From positions 62,001-126,000 of the forward strand of contig JARGSG010000109.1 of NCBI GenBank assembly GCA_030374805.1: DNA of 64,000 nt, written 5' to 3'. Position 1 is the first letter of the stretch. Each line of letters opens with the position of its first letter. The notes below the pieces were generated by a model. It was given only the letters and a program-made list of their open reading frames with translations. It made no database searches and had not been told where the DNA came from. This document shows, one piece after another, positions 40,631 through 52,718 of this stretch. Origin of the DNA: Gracilaria gracilis. Lineage: Eukaryota; Rhodophyta; Florideophyceae; Gracilariales; Gracilariaceae. A program made the position numbers and the translations under genes.

Positions 40631-41497
40631 TTAGTTTTTTTGGGCACGTACGTTGGGATGCACCCAGAGACGTTTATGCATCCAAGGACGACATCCTTTA
40701 CGATGGCATTTAAAACATAAGTCACCCTTGAGGTGCCTGGATCTTTCTTCGTTATTCATCCAATTCCTGCCTTGATAGCGATTTATGTTACCAATTTCCA
40801 TAGGTACGGGGTCATTTCTTCTGTTCCCATTATTGTTATTTCTATTAGAATTCCATTGTTTTCGGAATCCCATATTCGTTCTATAGATATGATCCATACG
40901 ATCTGCCAAGTTCATTGCTTCATGCAAATTTGGTACTCCGGTTTTTTCCAGTTCAATGCGAATATTATGACGCAGACCTTGTGAATAATTAAATAACTGT
41001 TCATCCATACTCATGTTCGGGACTTGTAGTAGCCATTTGGTGAACTCTTTATTGTAATAGGAAACAGCATCAAGTCTTCCAACTTGTTTTATATTTGAAA
41101 GCATTTTACGTGCATTCAGTTCTCTGTTTGCTGGTTCGAAATATTCTAGCAACTTTTTCTTGAATCCTTCATACGTACTTACTTCTGCAGTGTTGTTCAT
41201 ATTTACTAGTTCCCACCATTCTAGTGCAGGACCAGTCATCAAGCTTACCGCATACATTATCTTTTTGTCGTCAGGAACCGTTGCGTGAATACTTGCAAAT
41301 ATGTTTTCTATAGATTGTAGAAATGATCTGGCATATTTACCTGAAAATTTTTCCGGTTTCCCCGATTTTAGCAAATTACTATGGTGTTCATGATTACTTA
41401 CCACATTTGTTAAGTGGCTATTGAGTTGCATTACTTGGGCGAGCTGTTGTCCTAAGACATTGACTCTATTTTGTAAATCACTAATATTTGTATTCAT
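40631..41497 (-). CDS. Gag of the outer LTR element, copy 1
   Basis: 288 residues. Ty3-type Gag: F-S-G-K-Y-A-R-S-F-L-Q-S-I-E, M-T-G-P-A-L-E-W-W-E, F-x-x-K-L-L-E-Y-F-E-P and the Q-G-L-R block (about residues 60-190), then an Asn/Arg-rich linker with P-V-P-M-E-I-G-N-I. The end has C-F-K-C-H-R-K-G-C-R-P-W-M-H where a normal knuckle has C-x2-C-x4-H-x4-C, so the third and fourth ligands are swapped or degenerate. No protease or RT follows. It is AT-rich, unlike the nested chromovirus. It could package RNA with enzymes supplied by another element. Confidence 0.85.
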   Translation of the reverse strand: MNTNISDLQNRVNVLGQQLAQVMQLNSHLTNVVSNHEHHSNLLKSGKPEKFSGKYARSFLQSIENIFASIHATVPDDKKIMYAVSLMTGPALEWWELVNMNNTAEVSTYEGFKKKLLEYFEPANRELNARKMLSNIKQVGRLDAVSYYNKEFTKWLLQVPNMSMDEQLFNYSQGLRHNIRIELEKTGVPNLHEAMNLADRMDHIYRTNMGFRKQWNSNRNNNNGNRRNDPVPMEIGNINRYQGRNWMNNEERSRHLKGDLCFKCHRKGCRPWMHKRLWVHPNVRAQKN

Positions 41498-41852
41498 CTT
41501 GATGATAACGATGTATAATTGTACTTAGGTATATTTTCTTCTACGGTTGGTAGTGGTTTTACAATTTTTCTTTTTTTTTGATATGGTTTAAGTGTCCTCG
41601 TAGGGTGCTGAAGACTTTTGTATTTTTGTATTGTTTTTTTTTTTTTTAACTTTTTGATGCGCTTTTGTATAGTACTTAGTGTACTTTGGTTGCGTGATTT
41701 TTTATTTCAAGTCTACTTATGATGGGCACAACAAGATATGCAGTATTGTGTGATGTAACACACGTGTATGGTTTTTGCAAGGGTGGTTAGAGCAACAACA
41801 ATTTCAATTTATTTGATAAGGTGCACTACTATCTTACAGTGCAAATAATTTT

Positions 41853-42284
41853 TTAGGAAGATTTTTTCAAATCTTTGATAAATTCTCGGACTTTGTTATT
41901 GTCCGGTACTGAATACTCAGCTTTTGTAAGTTTTGGTACAAATTTGTGTTTAGCTGCAAACTCGTACGCATTTCCCACTTGATATAATTTCTCTTTATGA
42001 ACCTGCGTTTGGAGGTGTATCATATATTCAACGGTAGTTTCGTACTTAATACGGCAGAACTCGCAGTATATTTCGAAATTATATGCCTTTGATAAGGCCT
42101 TATAATGGGTGTGACTTTTGTTGTGTTCTTCCCACGTATGTAATCCTTTTCTTTGTTTGCAATATGAACACTTTAGATTTTCATTATCAACTTTATGCCT
42201 TTTGTACTTAGAATTATTGTGTAGATTATTGACTTCTTCAATTTCTTCGGTTTCTAAGAAGGGATTAAATTTATCGTTTTCCAA
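41853..42284 (-). CDS. C2H2-type zinc-finger ORF of the outer element, copy 1
   Basis: 143 residues, first ORF after the 5' LTR. Two fingers: C-S-Y-C-x-x-R-K-G-L-H-T-W-E-E-H-N-K-S-H-T-H and Y-C-E-F-C-R-I-K-Y-E-T-T-V-E-Y-M-I-H-x5-H. The flanks are acidic at the N-terminus and Lys-rich at the C-terminus. Zinc-finger ORFs are not a standard part of Ty3/copia elements, so this may be a captured gene that binds element RNA or DNA. Confidence 0.65.
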   Translation of the reverse strand: MENDKFNPFLETEEIEEVNNLHNNSKYKRHKVDNENLKCSYCKQRKGLHTWEEHNKSHTHYKALSKAYNFEIYCEFCRIKYETTVEYMIHLQTQVHKEKLYQVGNAYEFAAKHKFVPKLTKAEYSVPDNNKVREFIKDLKKSS

Positions 42285-42586
42285 GTCGGCGAGCTGTATT
42301 TCGTTATCAATCTCTGTAATTTTTTGTATAATATTTTCTTCAGTGTTATTGTCTTCGACTGCTTCAACATCTAATATAGAGTTGACTCGAGAAGGGGGTA
42401 GTTCAAGACGAGGTATAGTTCTTATGCAGTTTTCATTTTTAATTATAATTTTCGTATTGTCTTCTGTATTTTGTATCTTAGAATTTTTTGTCTTTAGTTT
42501 CGTTGTAGTTTCGTTTCTTTGAAGTTTTATTCACTATATTTCAGTAGTGTAGTACAGTAGAGAAGAAAGTATATTGTCAGAATCTT
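42285..42586. other. Leader region of the outer element
   Basis: AT-rich stretch between the PBS and the zinc-finger ORF. A plus-strand frame of 134 codons is hydrophobic only because of T-rich DNA and is not supported. 41498-41852 is also AT-rich spacer with long T-runs. Confidence 0.4.
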
Positions 42587-42601
42587 GGAGCAATGCTACC
42601 A
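42587..42601 (-). promoter_or_regulatory. Primer binding site of the outer element
   Basis: On the minus strand TGGTAGCATTGCTCC follows the LTR end after two bases. It begins with the complement of a tRNA 3' CCA; the tRNA is not identified. The same site lies next to LTR 3 at 55457-55471. Confidence 0.6.
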
Positions 42602-42603
42602 AT

Positions 42604-42995
42604 TGTAATCATTGGTGCGCAGTAGGTGTGTACATAACTTACTTCTGTATTGTGTATAGCTTTTTAAATATATATTGAATAAAGTACTTTATCCTACACA
42701 CTGGCCTGACCGCGCTCGCGCTGGATGGACTTGCTGAAGGTCTGGAACTGTTGTGGACGGAGTTGGTGCGAGGAGAGTTGCCCGGACTTCTGGAAACAGG
42801 AGTCCGAGACGGTTTATATAGTCTAGCAAATAGATGATTGTAGTACTAAAAACAACACTACCAATAAAGGCTCTATTCCTACTTTATATTCATATACAGC
42901 ACTGATAACTCAGTGACCGTACCAGCTGAGCATATGCGCGTGGAAGGGGCAAAACCAATGCTTTTAAGCCCCTTCCAAAACTGCCATATGCTACA
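42604..42995 (-). repeat. LTR 2 (shared middle LTR) of the outer element
   Basis: 392 bp, nearly identical to LTRs 1 and 3. It serves as 5' LTR for the left unit and 3' LTR for the right unit. Confidence 0.9.
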
Positions 42996-43151
42996 ACTGC
43001 TCCTCTTTTCTTTTAAAATTTGTCCTCAAATTATGTGATATTTTACTTTTGTTTTCGTTCTTTTTCTTGTTTGGGTTCTGTTTTTTTTTTTTTTTCTTTT
43101 CTTTGATTTTATTCTTTTTGTTTCTTTTTATCTTCTCATGTACTTCATTAC

Positions 43152-43471
43152 CTAGTTTGGGTACGGCAAAAATGAATGTCCGCCGCCTTCGGGAATATGG
43201 AATGTAACTGGTGAACCTATTCCTTCTCTTAAGTATTTCGAAACTCGTTCTGTAATGTGAATATACGCCTTACGTTCTTCTGGGTAATGTCCAATGATCC
43301 CAATAATGTAATAATGTAGCTGTATCATTCTACTTTCAGTAAGTGAAAGGCATAGTTTTGGTTCATGCCTTTCGTATAACGCAAGTATTGTATTTCTATC
43401 AATTTCCGAAATCAATGGTCCATGTAATTGATAGTATGCCAAAGATATGTGGAATATATTCCATAATATAA
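43152..43471 (-). pseudogene. Third ORF of the outer element, 3' part (copy 2)
   Basis: Same as 30300-30619; the 5' part is at 53231-53325. One visible amino-acid difference (N to H) from copy 1. Confidence 0.6.
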
Positions 43472-43476
43472 CATTT

Positions 43477-43983
43477 TGTAGTACAATGAGACCCCACTGG
43501 GTTGGTGCCACGTGAGCTACTGGTGCGCCTTGCTGGCTGCACTGTACCCAATTGGTATTCTGTATTTTATAATTTCTAATTTCTAATTTATAGTCTAGGA
43601 TAGCTTAGCATTGCTGGCCCATGACAGTAGGTCATGGGTGCAGCCGGTGACGTCATGCCCACATGGGAGATCGGCGTCGGTGCACCTTGTATATATTACG
43701 GTGCACCTCGCCTTCCCCCTTGGGTATTGTAAAGTCAGGCACCACTAGGGCAGTAACTATACCATCTTGGTCACTTGCTACTCTATTACTATTCAGGTTT
43801 TACCGCGCGTCGACGTCTACTACCGTACACCTACACGGTCTAGACTAGTTGCCCCGCCGTTTGCCCCTGCGGGTTTCAGGTGCCCTACTACCATATTGGT
43901 TGTGTGTTTTTCCCCTTTAGGTTGAGCCCTCGCGCGCTCCCTCTACCAGGCGGACCCCACACCTTATCGGTATTTGTACGACA
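43477..43983 (+). repeat. 5' LTR, chromovirus copy 2
   Basis: 507 bp, same ends as in copy 1. Confidence 0.93.
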
Positions 43984-44130
43984 TTTTGGTCTCCCGACTT
44001 AGAAGTTTCTTGGTTTTTGTCGTACCTTTACTGGTGAACAGAAGACATTCGAAAGGATTCTGGAAGTTCACACACCTATTTGGTTTCGTAGGAATACTCG
44101 CGAAGCAATTGGATACCACTATTGGTAACT

Positions 44131-46311
44131 ATGGAAAGACCTAAAAGGATTACTCGTGGCTCTAGCGCGCCACCTAGCCACAAGGGTTCTGCTGCGGCTT
44201 CGGCCGCTAAACCCATTCTGGATAATCCCGAGGAGTTGCTTCGGCAACCTCGGGCCGGAACCTCAAAGGATACGGGCACTCAGCCACCGTTGGCTCCTGA
44301 ACCTAACAAGGATTTGCCGACAACGGTTGAGGACCTTTGGCCCCAATTGGAAGATCGAGCGAAAGCTCTTTTTACCGCTACGGTTAATGAAGCTATGACC
44401 TCTATGGACATGGACGCCGTTACCCGCTTGGTGGTTGATCGAGCCGTGCACGAGCTCTCTCAACGCATACCTAAATTGGTTGAAACATACCTCTTAACGG
44501 GTGCCCGGGAGCATATCTACCGAGTGGTTCAAGACCTTTGGGTTTCTGAAGGAATGGCGGAAGCCAAAACCCCTGGGGTGAATGTGGTTACTCGCATACC
44601 ACAAGGGATCCCTGCTGGTTCTTCCGCACCAATCAAGCCAATTCCGGCCGATAGTGCGTACCTACAAGGTTTAAGGCAAGGTCAAGAGAGCCATATAGAG
44701 ATCAGCCCTCGAGACGTGTACTTGCCACCCATTGGAGGTAGCGTTCGAAAGGACACCAAGGCTGGTGGACCTGAGGACGATTCGTCTGACCCAGATGAGG
44801 GGCGACGAAGAAGAAACCGCAAGGGTAAAGAAAGGAGGAGGAAACAGGGAAAGAATCGCGGCTACGACTCTGACCCCGATTCCTCGAGCTCCGATACCGA
44901 TACTGGTTCATCGTCGGATGATGACCGTAAAGGTAGACGCCAGAAGAGACCGAACAGGTTGGCGAAGAAGTCGTCAAAGAGAAACCGGAAAGGTAAGAAG
45001 AAACGGTACGAGTCGTCCGACTCGGATTCGGACACCGATACAACCCTAGAGGTGCGTCAGCCGCTGAACGATATGTTCACCAAAGCGGTTGATTATAGGT
45101 CATATCGGTTGAGAAACCGATCCTCTGCTTACACCCAAGAGGTTGCGCAGAAGATCACCAAGCACCATAAGAAGCTCAGCTTCCAGATGGGTGATACTAC
45201 CTTCACAGGTGATGATCCCATTGCGGTAATTGAGTTTCTACAGAAGTTCAAGATTGCATGTGACCAAAATGGTTTTTCCGAAGGTGCTGCCATGTGGTTA
45301 TTCCAGTTTTACCTTAAAGGTCAAGCTTACCACTTGCTGCAAGGTAGGCTTCGTGGAAATACCCTGGCGGTTGATGAAGAGGGGACAGAGATGTTAGAGA
45401 CGTACCCAGAAGTGGTTAATTTCATGTTGGAAACTTACGCTACCGATGAGGTTATCCAGGAAGGTTACGCTGAGGTGCAGGCATATCGCCAACGCTCTAG
45501 CCAAACCGAAATGGAATTCTCGTTGGGCCTTTGGAATCTGGCCATCCGATGCGGTAATGTCTTTACCACTAGTAGGTTGAAGTCGCTTCTTTGCCGACAA
45601 TGTTGACAAAGCGATCCGTTCGCAGGTACGCAATTACCTGGCGAACAACCGTAAGGTGGACTATAATGGGCTTGCCCGTTATGCCCAGGGACTAGGCGAC
45701 ACTCTCCGTCACGGAAAGAAGCCGTCGGCGTCCCATACCTCAAAGGATAAACCGAAACGGTCAGTATTGGAGCTAGAAGAAAGCACTACCTCAGAGGGAG
45801 ATTCGCTCATTCGCGTACCAACAGGAATGGCAGTTCATCTCGTGACTGCGCCGCAGGCTCAGTCACGAGCCACCCTCCATTGGTAATTGGTCGTCGACAG
45901 TACCACCAGCTTCGGTAAGGTCGCCACCAAGTGCGGCGAGCACTCAACAAACCTCAACGGGTGGTTCGCAAGCATCTTCATATGCTACAGCACCAACCAA
46001 TCCGGTTACCCGACCTACCTCTATGGCAATGCGTGATCCCCAGACAGGTGGATTGGTTTGCTGGCTCTGTTTGTCGCCAGACCATCTGGCGAACAGATGT
46101 GACAAAATACCCCCAGGGTGTGCGCGAACATCTGATCAGTGCCAGGCAGCAAAACCACCGTAACCTATATGGATCTGGAAAGAGGGTACAAGCTCAACCA
46201 TCACCATCTCAGGTTCATCTCGTCGAGGAAACACCAATCTTGGAGAAGGACAGTCCCCGCTCAGGAGGAGCAGGAAAACACCGAACGGTTAGCGTAGGGG
46301 CCAACCCCTAA
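44131..46311 (+). pseudogene. Chromovirus gag, copy 2 (frameshifted)
   Basis: Open from ATG 44131, with AAG at the codon that is TAG in copy 1, until an inserted T near 45588 ends it at 45606. The remainder, including the zinc knuckle near 46065, is in shifted frames after further insertions near 45873, 46118, 46254 and 46304. Confidence 0.85.
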
Positions 46312-46354
46312 TCGTGAATTGGAAGGCCCGTCGATACCGTAACGGGAAACCTTA

Positions 46355-49300
46355 ATGGTGGAAAAAGAAGAATCAGATGTACCCAATGTGGTGTGTCTAA
46401 TGAAGTACAATAACTATAAAGTTAATGCTTCAGTAAGCTTTCTCAATTACCTACAGGTCCCCGTTGCGTGTGTACTCGATACCGGCGCCGGTCCAAATGT
46501 CCTAAACGCTCGCGTCATACCCGATGCGGTCTTGCGGAACATTCGGCCTGCCCCGACTATCAACCCGCTGGTGGACGCTAATGAGCGCCCACTGCACCTT
46601 AGAGGAATGTTAACCACTGTGGTACAACTTGGAACCTTGAAGGTGAAGCTCAATTTCTTTGTGGTGGATCGTTTGGCGACAGACTGTATCCTCGGGACCA
46701 ACTTTATTGACAAACATGTCAAGGCAATTTTGCCAGGGTCCCGAACGGTCGCTCTCCGTCAAGGTGGTCGTATTGCCATACTGGGTAATACGCAGACCAA
46801 AAATGGTTGGCGTAAGAAGCCGAGGTTCAATATACCCACCGAAACGGTTTCAAACAAGATATGGCTCACCAAATTGGTTTCAATTCCGGCTATGACCCAA
46901 ATGGTAGTGAATGTCTCATGCGCAGTTCCAGGATTGGTAATGCTACAGAACCATCCTAGGTTGGCAGAAAGACATCTCGCCTTGATGGCAAAACGGGGAT
47001 TATCGACAACATCCCTAACCAATCCTTCAAGGTGTACTTGAGTAACTTTAGCAATCACATTGTTAAGTTACCCAAGAATACCACTATTGGAATCGCATTG
47101 CCGGCACCACAAGGGGTTTTCACGGTCTCACCTAATGGGTTGGGGCGAGGTCGCCACCTCTAAGGAAGGGGGGGGGGAACGGATGCGCCATACCCTGCAT
47201 ATGCGCCCCCGTAATCGACAAATACCAAAATGGAACAGAAGATCGCCAATACCTTTGAGGTTGGAGATCAGGAAAAGACTATGGAACTGGACCCAGTGCG
47301 GAATTGGAGAGAGGAAGTCCAGATCGGTGCGGAGAACCAGGCTCTCCGAGACCGGATCCTCAGTCTCTTAGAAGAATTTGAACCCATGTGGTCGGGCCGG
47401 TTGGGCCAAATTGAGGCCTACAGAGCACCGTATTGATATGGTGCCTGGCTGGAAACCCATTTACCAGCAGCCTTACCGTGCAGGTCCAAAAGCCCGGGAG
47501 GTTTGAGCTCAATGAGGTCGAGAGAATGCTCCGTGAAGGTGTCATAGAACCAGCAAATGCGGACTGGGCCAGCCCTGTGGTTCTCGTCACAAAGAAGAAT
47601 GATACCCGTATGCGGTTCTGTGTGGGACTACAGAAGACTGAATAGTATGACCATTAGGGATTCGTACCCAATACCTAGAATGGACGAGTGTATAGATTCG
47701 TTGGGCAACGCCAAGATCTTTACTACGCTCGATGCCAATTGGTGGTTATTGGCAGGTACCTATCAGGGAAGAAGACAAGGACAAAACTACGTTTACTTGC
47801 CACGCTGGGTTATTCCGTTTTACGCGTATGCCCTTTGGGTTGCGAAATGCCCCGGCTACCTTTCAGAGGGCGTTAGATATAATCCTTTCGAAGGTGAAGT
47901 AGAGAACCGCTCTGGTATACATCGACGATGTAATCATATATTCCAGAACGGTAGAGGAACATTTCCACCATGTTAGGGAAGTTTTGAACCTTTTGAGGGG
48001 AATCTGGAGTAACGTTGAAGCTCCGCAAGTGCGAATTCTTCACCAAAGAGGTAGAATACCTTGGTCATATCATCAGCCCTGGGAGGTTAGAAGTGACGCC
48101 GCGGAATATCCGGGCCGTGCAGGAGGCGAAGCCACCCACGTCCCAGACGGAAATCCGATCCTTTATAGGTTTGTGCAATGTGTACCGCCGGTTTATCAAG
48201 GGATTTGCCAAGATAGCGGCTCCCCTCAACAGGAAGCTGCTGAAAGGTCAACCTACAAGGTTCGAATGTCTTACCAATGAGGAAATGGATGCGTTCGAGG
48301 CGCTGAAACATGCGCTCTTGACACCTCCCATCTTGGCATTACCCAAAGCTGGTTTACGATACACGTTGGATACTGACGCTTCGGACGCCCAAATTGGTTG
48401 TTGTCTCTATGCAGGAGCAAGAAAACGGCGACAAAACTACCTATAGGGTACTGGAGCCGTGCTTTGCACGCTGCAGAAAAGAACTACACAACAACCGAAA
48501 AGGAATGTCTGGCAGTAGTCTGGAGCATGTTGATGCTCCGTCCCTACCTATATGGTGAAAGGTTCACGCTTCGAACCGACCATGATGCCCTACGGTGGAT
48601 ACTGGGTCTGGCCGACGCATCAGGCAGACTTGCCCGATGGCGGTTACGACTTTCAGAGTTCGAGTATGACGTACAGTACCGTCCAGGTATCAAGCACAAT
48701 GTCGCAGACGCGATTTCTCGCATTACCACAGATGGTTTGGACACCGAGCCGGTAGAGGATGATATCCCATGCTTTACCATCTCTACCAACCCTGATGGTG
48801 ATACCTTAGAAGGTTACTGGACTCTACCCGAAGAGGATACGTGGTTTAGTGATGCCATCGCTCGGGAAATACTCGCCCTCGAGGAAACAGACGTCATGCC
48901 AATTACCCGCGAGGAATTCCTGAGAGAGCAAGAAAACGATGTTTATTGCCGCTCTCTCATGGACCAAGTAGGTATGAAAGACTCGAACCTTTGACGTCGA
49001 CCGAAATGGTTTCCTGGTGAGGCGAGCTCCTATTGATGGTTCCCTTCAGAAGGTAGTGCCCAAGGTGCTGCGCCCTCGGGTGCTGTACCTAGCCCACTAC
49101 CCAAGGCTATCAGGACACCCTGGAGGTACGAGAATGTACTACACCTTGAGGCAAGGGTACTACTGGCCTCATATGGCTAATGATATATATACCTTTGTAG
49201 GTCAATGTGAATCTTGCGTACGTACCCGTGGAGGTCTCCGGAAGCACAGGAAATACTTGAAGTTATTCCCTGCAGCGGGTCCTCTCGAGTTCGTCGCAAT

Positions 49301-50588
49301 AGACCTTCTGGGTCCATTACCAAAAACCACAAGGGGATATCAGTACATCATCGTAATCACCGACAGGTTCTCGAAGCTCACGCGAGCGATACCCTTGAAG
49401 GACACGAAATCGACGACCCTCGCGGTGGCGTTCTTGAACAATTGGATCTACCCGTATGGTGCACCGCTTTATTTACTTACCGACAATGGTTCGAACTTAG
49501 CTTCGAAGTTCTTTGAAGCTGTTTGTAACCTCTTAGGTATTAAGCACTACTTCACCACTGCCTACCATCCGCAAACGAATGGGCAAGTGGAGCGCTTTAA
49601 CCGAACACTGGTATCTCGGCTGCGACATTATACGGAAGAACACCAAACTGGTTGGGACGAGCTCGTACAGCCCTTGACATATGCATATAACCTTCAGGTT
49701 CATCGAGCGACGCAAACTACGCCGTTCGATCTAATACTGTCAAGACACCCACCAGGTATTGTTGTTGAAGGGGACCCATTAGGACAAGAAGCCGCCGGAG
49801 CGCTCACACCGTCACAGGTCAAACGGAATACCCTTTTGAGGTTGAGACGTGCTCTCAAGTATGCTGAGAGCAAGCTCACAGCATCCCAGAAGCGGTACAA
49901 GGAGGACTACGACCGAAAGGTAACCCAAGTGGTAACGGCTACGCCGGGTCAATATGTCTTTATTGACCACCCCCCGAAAGGAGCTAAACCACGACCGGGT
50001 GATGAAGCTGATGATGAAGCTATTGATAGAGATATCAATTCTAAGCTTCTTCCGAAATCATCGGGACCTTTCAAGGTAGTTCGGTCGACCGACCACACGG
50101 TGACGGTGAACCAAGATGGTGTAGAGAATATAATCTCTATTGACCGAATCACGGTTGCACCTCAGACGGTTCAGTCCAGGAAGGAACGCGGAGAATCCGC
50201 GCGTGACCCACAAGCGGTTGCTCTGAGGACTCAGCCCCGGGAAGACGGGACACCCATCGAGGTTAATGATGACGCACAGGGTGACGACCCAGACTACGTA
50301 CCACCTGCGGGGATTACGGTTGCTCCTTCAGAGAAAACACCTACCCCTAGTGGTACTGATGCTCATCTAAACCAAAGTGGTGAAACGATACCAGCCCAGG
50401 TCTCTAATGAGTTCCCAGTGGAACGCCTTGTAGGTCACCGCCGTACCCCAGATGGTCTAAAGTACACCGTACGTTGGTATGGCTGGGGCGCCGATGGTGA
50501 CACTGCTGAGCCGCCCTCAGCCATACCACACCACTTCAGGGTAAGCTACTGGAACCGAAAAGGAGAGGACATGCCGAACGATGGGTAA
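46355..50588 (+). pseudogene. Chromovirus protease and pol, copy 2 (multiple frameshifts)
   Basis: The protease starts at ATG 46355 and is broken near 46991. RT starts at ATG 47230 and is broken near 47418, 47503, 47624, 47740, 47997, 48405, 48434 and 48988. From 49017 to 50588 the integrase and chromodomain are intact in one frame. Every break I can align to copy 1 is an added base, usually doubling a neighbour. Confidence 0.88.
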
Positions 50589-52718
50589 ACCTTAGAGGTG
50601 ATGCACAGCTCTTAGGGAGGGGGGAGGCTATTTTCGCGCTCCTCATTCGCTGCGCATCGCACCCACATGGTAACTGAAGCTAACTGCAACACCTAACTGG
50701 ATAACTTTAATGAAGAAGCTAACACCAACTGGGAGAAGTTAATCAAAGTGCATCGAAGAGACCAAGAAAGTTTGCCGGAAGACCGTGAAGGTTTAGCGAT
50801 GACGTCGTACCGAACGAAGCTCGACGAGCGATGCGCTTCGAGCGTCAGCGTCGCAGCCATCCCAAAGCTGGCACGCGGCCGGCACGCGCGCGCACCTTCA
50901 TGGCACGCGCCGCGCACGCATGGCTCCAAACCCAAGTGGTGAAAGTCAAAAAATTAAGGTTTTTGATAAGAGAGAGACGCGCCCCAGATCGGCAGACCGC
51001 CGCGCTGGGTAACCGATTCGGTTTACACTATTGTCTGTAGGGAGCGTGCACCGGCATGGTCAAAAAATCTAAGTATTTTGGGCGTGCTGCGCTCCCGAAT
51101 CGGCCATTCTCAGCCTCTGAAACCGCTTGGTTCCCGAGATACAGACCAAAAGGTGTTTCGGCGTTTTTGATACCGTTTGGTGGGGTAATTTCGTCGTGCA
51201 ATTTTTTGATTCGCCTTGCAAGTAACCTCATGGGTCTGGTGCAGCGTGTGCGCGTATGCGCGCCAAGAGGCCATGCAGAACCATCCAGGTACATTGCTGG
51301 CACTCGCGCGACGTCGCGCGCCACCCCCAAGCTACCAAATCGGTACCACGTGACACTCGCTGCGCACAGAAGTGCAACTGCAAGGTCTACCAATTTGGTT
51401 TGAGCTGTTTACGGTAGTAGAAACAGGACGGAGGATTGCGTCACCCGGATAGTGGCTGTGAAGAACCAAACCTTCGTGGTAATGACGAACGACACCCATG
51501 GGGACTGAAGCGGTTTGGAATAAACCTTAAAGGTGGAGCAGGGAACTGCGCGGGAGACGTTAGTAATGCTGCGCAGCCCTTTATGGTACGATGGAAACCT
51601 TGAAGGTGTTTGAGAGTTATGGAAATCAGAAAGAGAGCATGAAATGAACCTGTATGGTACCATCGAGAACCTTTATGGAACAACATAATCGACCATAACG
51701 AAGGTCAAAGAGTCCAAACGAATGGCCCATGCCAGGACCTACATGGAGATGCCGCAACCATCGGGGGAAAAAGGAGACCTCTACGGGATGATAGCGAGGC
51801 CAGAAAGGGCATGAATATACCTCGAACGGTCTAGAAGAGAGCATGGTTTTCTGCTTACAATGAAAGTTTGTGTCCTTATGAGGTCAGAAAGCAACCGAGA
51901 CCTATGTGGTGTTCTTTAAAAACAGAACAGTCATGGTTCCTAAATGGGTATGGCGCTTTTTTGACCACGTCAAGGTTTCGCGCTCGTCATGGACGTTCGA
52001 CACCAGGGATGGTTTGATGCAAGTGAAATTGGAACCCTATGTGGCAGTACACTGCAGAGGCCAACGGAAGCGGCCATTCATCCACCTCAGGGGTATTGAA
52101 TAGAGCGCCAAGCGCATGGCTCACCGCGAGAGAGTGTACCTTTTGGTAATCGTCGGCATCTTGCACAGTGCCGGTATCCACACCTGTCAGTGGCAGGAAC
52201 AGACACCTTCGAGGTATAGCTTCTCAGCAACGGATGAGGGACAGTGTCTCCTATTTGGTCCGAATCTCGAAAACCCTGAAGGGCACAGGTCGGCTCATCT
52301 GCTAGTCATGTCCAAATTGGTAATTGCACGAACCCGAATAGTGTCATCAACCAAGACAGGCGAGCAACATGAAAGGGCCGCGACCAATATCGGAATGCTG
52401 AAGCCCTTAAGAGATTCTGGTACCTGAAAGAGGTGGAAATCTACAGGAGTTATTTTGCGAGTATACCCGAGTGGTCATGAAGAAACCTGATGGTATCGCA
52501 ATTGTTTCCGCCAGGGCACAATCCAAACTGGTTTTAGAAGTCCGTGAAGGTGAGGCCGGGAGGGTTTGTGAGTTCCAAAATGAACATGATACCCACCACG
52601 ATGGTACGGGAAAGCGCTCCCAATTCTGGTACAAGCACGGATTGGGTTGGCAATGCAACCAAGTTTGGTGAGAGGACCTGGGAGCCCCGTGGGCGTGGCT
52701 CAGGGTAGGAAGGGGGTC
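50589..52718 (+). other. Non-coding 3' region of chromovirus copy 2
   Basis: Same 2130-bp length as copy 1 with a few substitutions; no supported gene. Carries the same ACC-N5-GGT motifs. Confidence 0.75.

Noticed and set aside
42118-42522. Hydrophobic 134-codon plus-strand frame that looks like a membrane protein
   Set aside because: Phe/Ser/Leu-rich because of T-rich DNA opposite the zinc-finger ORF and leader.
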